From CANRIN01 sp964493515 (GTDB lineage: Bacteria; Bacillota; Clostridia; Oscillospirales; JAAYOS01): a stretch of DNA of 6,271 bases. The notes beneath the pieces were generated by a model. That model worked only from the letters and a program-made list of their open reading frames with translations, was not told where the DNA came from and made no database searches. Where the stretch lies: the NCBI GenBank assembly GCA_964493515.1, contig CAZBNJ010000063.1, positions 1-6,271 on the forward strand, read 5' to 3'. A program made the translations under genes and the position numbers. Shown piece by piece: positions 1-5,513 of the stretch (position 1 is its first letter; every line of letters begins with the position of its first letter).

Positions 1-1200
1 GCTTTTCGCGACTACGCCGTGCTCTATCGCATGAACGCGCAGATGAACCGCGTCGAGGACGCGTTCAAGCGAAACGGCGTGCCATATCGGGTCATCGGCG
101 GCACGAGATTCTTTGACCGCGCAGAGATAAAGGATGTGCTGAGCTATCTGTGGGTGATACACAATCACGCGGACAATCTGCGGCTTGAGCGGATAATCAA
201 CGTGCCCGCGCGCGGCATTGGGCGCACAACGGTGGACGCGGTCGCGTTCTATGCCGGAAATACCGGGCTTTCGATGTTCGATATATGCCGCCACGCGCAG
301 GAATATGAGACGCTTGGGCGGAGCGCGGCGAAGCTGAAGCTGTTTGCGGAGATGATAGAATATCTAAGCGCGTTTTCGGCGGAGCACACTCCGAGCGAGC
401 TGTACGACGAGATGATAGAAAAGACGGGATATGTCGCGGCGCTGGAGGCAAAGACGGCGACCGACCCCGACGCGCGCGGACGCATCGAGAACGTGCTCGA
501 GCTCAAGTCGAGCATAATATCCTACGAGCAGGAGGCGGAGGAACCGTCGCTCGGCGGATTCCTCGACGAGGTGTCGCTTTTCACCGACATCGAGCGGTAC
601 GACGAGGGCGCGGACGCTGTGGTGCTGATGACGATGCACTCGGCGAAGGGCCTGGAGTTTCCGAACGTGTTTTTGATCGGCATGGAGGAGGGGATGTTCC
701 CCGGAATGAGGTCAATTGGCATGGAGGAGGAACTGGAGGAGGAGCGTCGGCTGTGCTATGTCGGCATAACCCGCGCGCGGAAGAAGCTGTACATCAGCTG
801 CGCGAAGCGGCGCATGATATTCGGACGAACATCGTTCAATCCGCAGAGCAGGTTTGTGGACGAGCTGCCGGACGAGTGCATCGAGGAGCAAAAGAGCGAG
901 CTTATCGACCGCCAGGAGAGCGGCGGATTCAGGCAGCGATTCGATTTCTTCGAGGACGACGGACCGTCGGCGCGCAAGCGGGATGTATACCGCAGAGCCG
1001 CGGCAGTCAGCCAAAAACCGTCCGCACCCGTTATGAAGCTTGAGGCGGGGGACGAGGTGACGCACACCGCGTTTGGCAACGGAGTTGTCGCGGCGGTGAA
1101 GCCGATGGGCGGCGACGCGCTGTTAGAGATACAGTTTGAGGGCGTCGGGCTGAAGCGGCTGATGCTGAAGACCGCCTCGAAGTTCCTGACAAGGAGGTGA
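1..1200 (+). CDS. pcrA: ATP-dependent DNA helicase PcrA/UvrD family, C-terminal part (5' end outside window)
   Basis: This is the 3' part of a superfamily 1A helicase, which unwinds DNA 3' to 5' in nucleotide excision repair, plasmid replication and removal of stalled RNA polymerase. The frame is open from base 1, so the GTG at 19 is an internal valine and not a start; 399 residues are present of a family length near 720-750. Visible in order: the motif IV region (VLYRMNAQMNRVEDAF), the 2B-domain stretch GTRFFDRAEIKDVLSYL, RIINVPARGIG, motif V with MTMHSAKGLEFPNVFLIGMEEGMFP (about 628-700), and motif VI with EERRLCYVGITRARKKLYIS (about 739-800). The C-terminus (about 1045-1197, GDEVTHTAFGNGVV and GLKRLM) is the Tudor-like domain typical of PcrA, which in Bacillus contacts RNA polymerase. 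That domain favours PcrA over Rep or UvrD proper. The Walker A and other N-terminal motifs lie upstream. It heads an operon with mrnC. Confidence 0.95.
   Translation, partial: AFRDYAVLYRMNAQMNRVEDAFKRNGVPYRVIGGTRFFDRAEIKDVLSYLWVIHNHADNLRLERIINVPARGIGRTTVDAVAFYAGNTGLSMFDICRHAQEYETLGRSAAKLKLFAEMIEYLSAFSAEHTPSELYDEMIEKTGYVAALEAKTATDPDARGRIENVLELKSSIISYEQEAEEPSLGGFLDEVSLFTDIERYDEGADAVVLMTMHSAKGLEFPNVFLIGMEEGMFPGMRSIGMEEELEEERRLCYVGITRARKKLYISCAKRRMIFGRTSFNPQSRFVDELPDECIEEQKSELIDRQESGGFRQRFDFFEDDGPSARKRDVYRRAAAVSQKPSAPVMKLEAGDEVTHTAFGNGVVAAVKPMGGDALLEIQFEGVGLKRLMLKTASKFLTRR
1191..1200 (+). promoter_or_regulatory. Ribosome binding site of mrnC, embedded in the end of pcrA
   Basis: AAGGAGGTGA is a near-perfect anti-16S match made of the last two arginine codons and the TGA stop of pcrA. 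It sits 8 bases before the GTG at 1209 and so decides that start. The other in-frame GTG, at 1197, lies inside this site and cannot be served by it. The arrangement suggests translational coupling of the two genes. Confidence 0.85.
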
Positions 1201-1208
1201 GAGGTTCG

Positions 1209-1637
1209 GTGAACAATCTGTCACCAGAGTTTTCAAAGGAGCAGGTGAACCGCCAGAGCGCACTCGCGCTCGCGCATATCGGCGACGGCGTGTACGAGCT
1301 GATGGTGCGGACACACATCGCGTCCGGACACGAGTTTTCAAACGAGGATATGCACCGAAACACGCTGCGGTTTGTCAGCGCGTCGGCTCAGTCCAAGGCG
1401 TTTGCGGCGATACGCGATGCGCTGGGTGAGGACGAACAGGCGGTGTTCCTAAGGGGAAGGAACGCGCACTCGAAGTCGCCGAAGCACACGCCTCCCGCCG
1501 AATATCACGCGGCGACCGGATTGGAGGCGCTGTTTGGATGGCTCTGGCTGCTGGGTAAGAGGGAGCGGCTGGAGGAGTTGTTTGGAATGATCCTTGCAGA
1601 TATGTCCGATGGGGAAAATGAAAAAACGGAGGAATGA
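1209..1637 (+). CDS. mrnC: Mini-ribonuclease III
   Basis: Mini-III is a double-strand-specific endoribonuclease made of the RNase III catalytic domain alone, without the dsRNA-binding domain; in Bacillus it matures the ends of 23S rRNA. The product is 142 residues, matching the roughly 140-residue family. The signature helix HIGDGVYELMVR (residues 23-34) carries the acidic residues D26 and E30 expected in the metal-binding active site. The family block RGRNAHSKSPKHT (82-94) and the second active-site helix TGLEALFGWLWL (103-114, with E106) follow. GTG at 1209 is chosen because it lies 8 bases after the full Shine-Dalgarno on the pcrA stop; starting at GTG 1197 would add four residues without a usable site. 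Its stop is 3 bases before the next gene, so it is co-transcribed with pcrA and yitT. The family assignment is firm; the rRNA role is known from relatives. Confidence 0.93.
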   Translation: MNNLSPEFSKEQVNRQSALALAHIGDGVYELMVRTHIASGHEFSNEDMHRNTLRFVSASAQSKAFAAIRDALGEDEQAVFLRGRNAHSKSPKHTPPAEYHAATGLEALFGWLWLLGKRERLEELFGMILADMSDGENEKTEE

Positions 1638-1640
1638 GAA

Positions 1641-2591
1641 ATGAAGAATCCTGCGGAGGAAAAACAGCTGCCAAAGCCGGCAGCGGTGGCGCGAGACTAT
1701 TCGATAATGTTCGTCGGCTCGGTGATATACGCGCTAAGCATGGTCATGTTCCTGCGGCCCGCGCAGGTGCCGGTCGGCGGACTGACCGGTATCGCGATGA
1801 TATCGAACTACTTCTGGGGCTGGCCGCTCGGATTGCAGACGATAATCCTGAACATACCGCTGTTTTTGTGGAGCCTCAAGGAGCTTGGCCGCGGGTTTGT
1901 CATACGCTCGGGCGCGGCGATGCTCATGACCTCGCTGCTGATGGACGCCATGGCGCCGTTCGTTCCGGCGTTCGGTGGAGAGAAGCTGCTGGCGGCGATA
2001 TTCGGCGGCGTTACGCACGGCGTGGGCATGGGAATGATATTCTCGCGCGGCGGCACGACCGGCGGCACCGACATCATATCCAAGATAGTGAACATCCGCA
2101 CCGGCAGGTCGATAGGCAATCTCATGCTTATCATGAACGGCGTGATAATCTGCGCGGCGAGCTTTGCCTATGCCGATGTGCCTGCAGGCGCGACGGTGTC
2201 CGAGATGCTGAACGCCACGCTTGAGGTGGTGCTCTACTCGATAGTCATGCAGGCGCTCGCGAGCTACTCGATAGATGCGCTGCTGAACGGCATGGACAGC
2301 GGAAACGCGGCGTTTGTCGTGACCGACAAGCCGGAGGAGATAGCGCAGGCAGTGTTCACTCACCTCGGACGCGGAGTGACCGCGATGAACGCCGAGGGAA
2401 TGTTCTCCAAAACGCCGAGGACCACGCTGCTCTGCGCGATACGCAGCCATGAGGTGCACGCGCTGAAAAACGCGGTGACGCAGGCTGACCCGAACGCGTT
2501 TATGATACTGACAAACGCGCGGGAGGTCGTCGGACGGGGCTTCAGCCTTCCGGGAAGCAAGAACAGCAAGACGGCGGGCGAGCAGAAGTGA
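1641..2591 (+). CDS. YitT-family membrane protein (DUF161 membrane part plus C-terminal DUF2179)
   Basis: This 316-residue inner-membrane protein belongs to the YitT family, common in multiple copies in Firmicutes and of unproven function; it is presumed to be a transporter or sensor. About five or six hydrophobic segments are visible (roughly residues 20-38, 46-79, 86-108, 116-135, 159-178 and 194-215). The glycine-rich family signature RGGTTGGTDIISK is at 136-148, and PVGGLTGIAM at 44-53. From about 223 the protein becomes soluble: FVVTDKPEEIAQAV, HLGRGVTAM, and the end TNAREVVGRGF match the DUF2179 domain, which resembles a small ligand-binding regulatory fold. GGAGG at 1628-1632 is 8 bases before ATG 1641, and the gap from mrnC is only 3 bases, so it is the last gene of the pcrA operon and is followed by a terminator. 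The family call is strong; the substrate is unknown. Confidence 0.92.
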   Translation: MKNPAEEKQLPKPAAVARDYSIMFVGSVIYALSMVMFLRPAQVPVGGLTGIAMISNYFWGWPLGLQTIILNIPLFLWSLKELGRGFVIRSGAAMLMTSLLMDAMAPFVPAFGGEKLLAAIFGGVTHGVGMGMIFSRGGTTGGTDIISKIVNIRTGRSIGNLMLIMNGVIICAASFAYADVPAGATVSEMLNATLEVVLYSIVMQALASYSIDALLNGMDSGNAAFVVTDKPEEIAQAVFTHLGRGVTAMNAEGMFSKTPRTTLLCAIRSHEVHALKNAVTQADPNAFMILTNAREVVGRGFSLPGSKNSKTAGEQK

Positions 2592-2595
2592 AAAG

Positions 2596-2638
2596 CAAGC
2601 GGCAGTTGAGAATTTTCAACCGCCGCTTGATTGTTTTT
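2596..2638 (+). terminator. Rho-independent terminator of the pcrA-mrnC-yitT operon
   Basis: Arms 2596-2609 and 2616-2629 pair over 14 positions with one A-C mismatch, around a 6-base loop (GAATTT). The stem starts with CAAGCGGC paired to GCCGCTTG. A T-rich tail ATTGTTTTT follows directly. It lies 4 bases after the YitT stop codon. Confidence 0.9.
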
Positions 2639-2659
2639 ATAGGCTAAACGTGGTAGAAT
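2631..2659 (+). promoter_or_regulatory. Probable vegetative promoter of tldD-tldE (extended -10)
   Basis: TAGAAT at 2654-2659 is preceded by TG at 2651-2652, forming an extended -10 (TGnTAGAAT). A weak -35, TTGTTT at 2631-2636, is 17 bases upstream and lies in the T-tract of the previous terminator. Transcription would start near 2666, giving a leader of about 20 bases. The following AAAGGAGG (2672-2679) is 7 bases before the tldD ATG. Confidence 0.65.
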
Positions 2660-2686
2660 ATCTGCATAAGCAAAGGAGGACGCAGT

Positions 2687-4078
2687 ATGCTGAAAGACCA
2701 TATATCACAGATGAAGGGCGCGATGGGCGCGGAGCACACCGAGATACGCGCACAGCGCAACACCAGCCGCCGCGTGTCGGTGCTGAACGGCGACATGATA
2801 TCCAATTCGCGCAGCGAGGAGAGCGGCGTCTGCGCGCGCGTATACCGAAACGGGGTGTACGGATTCGCGTCGGGTGCGGAGTATTCCGAAAACGCCGTGC
2901 GCGAGATACTCGAGGCGGCGCAGCGCAACGCGAAGTTCATGGACGAGCGCACCGGCAAGGGAAAGCCCGCGCTGCCGATAATCGCGAAGGGCGAGATCGA
3001 GTACAAGCCATATTACAGCGACCCCGAGCAGAAGCTGTACATCGATTTTGTGCGCGAGCTGGACGCGTACATCGCAAAGAAGTATCCGAAGCTGGTGAGC
3101 CGCCGCGTTACGGCGTATGCGGACAGCATGGAGAAGCTGCTTGTCACAAACGACGGCGCGGACGGCTATTCGATAGCGCCGCGGGCGTATGTCCCTGTCG
3201 TAATGACGGCGACTTCAAAGGACGGTTCTACGGTCGAGATGTTCCGTGTGCTCGGCACCGAGCGCGGCGGGTGCGTCGACGAGAAGTTCAGGTCGGTGGA
3301 GATCTTTGCCGCCGAGCTTGAGGACAACTATCAGCAGCTTATGGCAAAGGCGGAGGGCGTCTACGCCGAGGCCGGACTGCGCGATGTGATACTCGGGCCG
3401 AACATGGCGGGAATACTCGCTCACGAGGCGGTAGGGCACACGGTGGAGGCGGATCTGGTGCTCGGAGGCTCGGTCGCCGCGCATCTGCTTGGAAAGCCGG
3501 TCGCAAGCGAGCTTATAACGATGGTAGACTTTGCGCACACGCTGCACGACGGTACTCCTGCGCCGCTGCCGGTGTATATCGACGACGAGGGCACTCCCGC
3601 GACCGACCAGCCGATAATCAGGGACGGCGTGCTGGTGGGCTATATGAACAGCCGCGAGTCGGCGCAGCACTTTGACATGGAGCCGCACGGCAACGCGCGC
3701 GCGTACACCTTCTCGGACGAGCCGCTCATCCGTATGCGAAACACCGGAATACTGCCCGGAAAGTCGAAGCTGGAGGAGATGATAGCGTCGATAAAGGACG
3801 GCTACTATCTCACCGAGACGGGCAACGGCCAGGCGGACACGACCGGCGAGTTTATGTTCGGCGTGAACATGGGATATGAGATAAAGAACGGCAAGCTCGG
3901 CCGCGCGATACGTGACACGACGATATCCGGCATCGCGTTTGAGATGCTGAAGACGGTGGATATGCTGTCCGACGACAACGTGTGGGTCAGCTCCGGCTTC
4001 TGCGGCAAGAAGCAGCCGATGCCGGTCGGAATGGGCGGACCTGCGCTCAAGTGCAGGATAAACATCGGCGGACGCTGA
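2687..4078 (+). CDS. tldD: TldD, zinc metalloprotease subunit of the TldD/TldE complex
   Basis: TldD carries the active site of a cytoplasmic heterodimeric metalloprotease. In Escherichia coli, TldD/TldE degrades unfolded peptides such as the antitoxin CcdA and trims the leader from pre-microcin B17. The product is 463 residues, normal for the family. The family zinc motif HExxxHxxxxD is present as HEAVGHTVEAD, with H246, E247, H251 and D256. The C-terminal block GFCGKKQPMPVGMGG supplies C439, matching the cysteine zinc ligand of the family, so the enzyme looks intact. Other family stretches are VYIDDEGTPATDQPIIRDGVL and the ARAYTFSDEPLIRMRNT region (the glycine-rich inner core). ATG 2687 is chosen from AAAGGAGG 7 bases upstream. 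tldE follows after 17 bases, so both are made from one message. The physiological substrate here is unknown; no RiPP precursor gene is seen nearby. Confidence 0.94.
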   Translation: MLKDHISQMKGAMGAEHTEIRAQRNTSRRVSVLNGDMISNSRSEESGVCARVYRNGVYGFASGAEYSENAVREILEAAQRNAKFMDERTGKGKPALPIIAKGEIEYKPYYSDPEQKLYIDFVRELDAYIAKKYPKLVSRRVTAYADSMEKLLVTNDGADGYSIAPRAYVPVVMTATSKDGSTVEMFRVLGTERGGCVDEKFRSVEIFAAELEDNYQQLMAKAEGVYAEAGLRDVILGPNMAGILAHEAVGHTVEADLVLGGSVAAHLLGKPVASELITMVDFAHTLHDGTPAPLPVYIDDEGTPATDQPIIRDGVLVGYMNSRESAQHFDMEPHGNARAYTFSDEPLIRMRNTGILPGKSKLEEMIASIKDGYYLTETGNGQADTTGEFMFGVNMGYEIKNGKLGRAIRDTTISGIAFEMLKTVDMLSDDNVWVSSGFCGKKQPMPVGMGGPALKCRINIGGR

Positions 4079-4095
4079 GAAGGGGGAGAAAACGT

Positions 4096-4497
4096 ATGAA
4101 TAATCGCGAAATAGCGGAGTATACGCTGGAAAAACTTACGAAGCTCGGCGCGGACGCGGCGTCGGTAGGCGTTGCGCACGGCTCGACCGACGAGCTGAAC
4201 GTCGACGGAGGCGAATTCAGCCTGATGCGCACGCTTTTTGACACGAATGTGGGCATGAAGGTGATAAAGGACGGCAAAAAGGGCAATATCTCGATAAACC
4301 AGACCGACAAGCAGAGCATTGACGAGGCGTGCGCGACGGTCATCGGAGCGGCGGAGCAGTCGCAGCCGGACGAGGCGCACCGCATAGCGCCGTTTGCGGG
4401 AAAGGAGAAGTTTATCCTAGGCGTGCTCGAGCCGGACATCGCCGCGCTGTACGACCGCATAAACGAATTTCTGCGCGCGACAAAGCAGGAGTACCCG
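4096..4497 (+). CDS. tldE: TldE (PmbA), N-terminal part, broken by an assembly gap
   Basis: This is the first 134 codons of the non-catalytic partner of TldD, continued after the N-run by the segment starting at 4508. ATG 4096 is preceded by a purine-rich AAGGGGGAG (4080-4088) 7 bases away and lies 17 bases after the tldD stop. The sequence shows the N-terminal TldD/PmbA domain: repeated helices, a strand region DELNVDGGEFSLMRTL, VGMKVIKDGKKGNISINQTD, and a helix ending in FLRATKQEYP right at the gap. TldE is thought to shape the substrate channel and help TldD; it lacks the HExxxH metal motif. The reading frame upstream of the gap is frame 1 and downstream is frame 2. This is best explained by a wrong gap length and not by a real frameshift. 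Confidence 0.85.
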
Positions 4498-4507
4498 NNN
4501 NNNNNNN
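4498..4507. other. Assembly gap (10 N) inside tldE
   Basis: Ten undetermined bases. The codons on the left end exactly at 4497 and the first good codon on the right starts at 4508, so a length of 10 breaks the frame. Family members usually read YP followed by about two residues and then a hydrophobic pair plus EQ; here EYP is followed after the gap by MMEQ. About two codons (6 bases) are therefore probably missing, though any multiple of three would restore the frame. Confidence 0.95.
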
Positions 4508-5392
4508 ATGATGGAGCAGTTCATCGCGCAGTACGAGCGTGAAAATGCGCTGTACATGAACACCAACGGCACCGAATTTGAGCAGGAGAGCGGAGAATAC
4601 AGTCTCAGCTCGATGTTTTCGGCGCACGAAGGGGAGAAGGCGGGGTCGTTCAACGGCGCCGACGCGCTGTTCACCGACCTGAAAACTCCGTTTATCGACC
4701 TCGCGGGGCATCGTCGGCTGTTCGCCGAGAGCGAGCGCTCGCTCGACCCGGTTTCGGTGGACGGTAAGTTTGTGGGCACGCTCATCGCGACGCCGCCGCT
4801 GATGGCGGACTTTCTCTACACGATATGCGCGAACTTCTGCTCGGACGGCGTGATAATCGACAGGACGAGTCCGTGGATAGACAAACTCGGAAAGACGGTC
4901 GCGTCGAGCTGTCTGAACATCTCCAGCCGTCCGTATGCGCAGGAGATAGTCTGCGGCGAGCGGTTTGCGGAGGGCTTTAAGTCGGAGGACATGGACATCG
5001 TCAAGGACGGCGTGCTGAAGAGCTTCGTGCTCAGCGACTACGGCGCGCTAAAGACCGGATTTGAGCGCGCGAAGAACCACGGCGCGAACTTCTTTGTCAC
5101 TCCGGGCAGCCACTCGGTGGAGGAGATCATCGCCGGCGTGGAGCGCGGGCTTATCGTGAACCGCTTCTCCGGCGGCGAACCGAGCGCGAACGGCGACTTC
5201 AGCGGCGTTGCGAAAAACAGCTTCCTCGTTGAAAACGGCAGGATAGTCGGCGCGGTGAGCGAGACGATGATAAACGGGAATTTCGTGGATATGCTCGGAA
5301 GCGTCTGCGAGATCAGCCGCGAGACCGAGGGCGGCGGACGGAGCGTGCTGCCGTGGGTCGCGTTCGGCGGCGTGACGGTCAGTGGCAAGTAG
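4508..5392 (+). CDS. tldE: TldE (PmbA), C-terminal part, continued from 4096-4497 across the gap
   Basis: These 294 residues complete TldE; with the first part the protein is about 430 residues, near the usual 430-450. The ATG at 4508 directly abuts the Ns, has no ribosome binding site, and is an internal methionine. Family landmarks run in order: the ALYMNTNGTEFEQESGEYS strand region (NSNG-like), the central DGVIIDRTSP, a substrate-domain stretch DMDIVKDGVLKSFVLSDYGALKTGFE (4987-5064), and the closing block FSGGEPSANGDFSGVAKNSF plus LVENGRIVGAVSETMINGNF. There is no HExxxH and no C-terminal zinc cysteine, as expected for the structural partner. The gene is followed after 12 bases by a strong terminator, closing the tldD-tldE unit. 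The partner role is inferred from the family and from adjacency to tldD. Confidence 0.9.
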   Translation: MMEQFIAQYERENALYMNTNGTEFEQESGEYSLSSMFSAHEGEKAGSFNGADALFTDLKTPFIDLAGHRRLFAESERSLDPVSVDGKFVGTLIATPPLMADFLYTICANFCSDGVIIDRTSPWIDKLGKTVASSCLNISSRPYAQEIVCGERFAEGFKSEDMDIVKDGVLKSFVLSDYGALKTGFERAKNHGANFFVTPGSHSVEEIIAGVERGLIVNRFSGGEPSANGDFSGVAKNSFLVENGRIVGAVSETMINGNFVDMLGSVCEISRETEGGGRSVLPWVAFGGVTVSGK

Positions 5393-5404
5393 GAAAGGAC
5401 AGCG

Positions 5405-5437
5405 AAAAGGACGCGGGCGAGGCTCGCGTCCTTTTTT
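5405..5437 (+). terminator. Rho-independent terminator of tldD-tldE
   Basis: Perfect 11-bp arms AAAAGGACGCG (5405-5415) and CGCGTCCTTTT (5425-5435) flank a 9-base loop. A run of six T (5432-5437) ends the signal. It begins 12 bases after the tldE stop. Confidence 0.93.
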
Positions 5438-5452
5438 GTCCCAAATTTTGAC

Positions 5453-5482
5453 GAATGTTGGACAAACCGAGCCGAATATGCT
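5453..5482 (+). promoter_or_regulatory. Candidate sigma-E-like promoter of sigK
   Basis: GAATGTT (5453-5459) matches six of seven positions of the Bacillus sigma-E -35 (KMATATT). AATATGCT (5475-5482) matches the -10 core CATAnnnT except for its first base. The spacing is 15 bases, within the range given for sigma-E promoters. Transcription would start near 5489, upstream of the ribosome binding site. In B. subtilis sigK is transcribed by sigma-E RNA polymerase, so the match fits the gene, but it rests on short degenerate motifs. Confidence 0.4.
5458..5467 (+). promoter_or_regulatory. Candidate SpoIIID binding site upstream of sigK
   Basis: TTGGACAAAC matches every position of the B. subtilis SpoIIID consensus WWRRACARNY. 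It overlaps the end of the candidate -35 and the spacer. SpoIIID is the known co-activator of sigK in B. subtilis. The consensus is degenerate, so a chance match is possible. Confidence 0.4.
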
Positions 5483-5500
5483 GATTCAGCTTACAAAAAC

Positions 5501-5506
5501 GAGGTG
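5501..5506 (+). promoter_or_regulatory. Ribosome binding site of sigK
   Basis: GAGGTG lies 7 bases before ATG 5514 and fixes that start. The upstream in-frame ATG at 5478 has no such site and falls inside the candidate -10 element. Confidence 0.75.
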
Positions 5507-5513
5507 TGTCCAA

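Noticed and set aside
1734..2459. Long minus-strand open frame (241 codons) opposite the YitT gene
   Set aside because: It is rich in Arg, His and Ala and has no family features. It exists because GC-rich third positions remove stops on the opposite strand. The plus-strand YitT protein is clearly the real product.
2650..3321. Plus-strand open frame (223 codons) overlapping the start of tldD
   Set aside because: It starts at a GTG next to the tldD promoter -10, has no ribosome binding site, and gives an arginine-rich product. The tldD frame has the conserved protein.
4508..4510. ATG directly after the N-run as a gene start
   Set aside because: The protein on the left is the N-terminal part of the same TldE family, and there is no ribosome binding site, so this is an internal Met.
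4096..5392. tldE as a true frameshifted pseudogene
   Set aside because: The frame change coincides exactly with the N-run, and both halves are otherwise uninterrupted and conserved, so an assembly artefact is far more likely.
5448..5482. Sigma-A promoter using TTGACG (5448-5453)
   Set aside because: No acceptable -10 lies 16-18 bases downstream; the nearest, TATGCT at 5477, is 23 bases away.
5474..5497. Alternative sigma-E promoter GAATATG with CTTACAAA
   Set aside because: Both elements resemble the consensus, but the spacing is only 9 bases, well short of the usual 14-15.
5382..5513. Longer sigK starting at 5382 or at ATG 5478
   Set aside because: The longer frame would read through the tldE end and its terminator hairpin. 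ATG 5478 lacks a Shine-Dalgarno, whereas 5514 has GAGGTG 7 bases upstream and gives the expected pro-sequence length.
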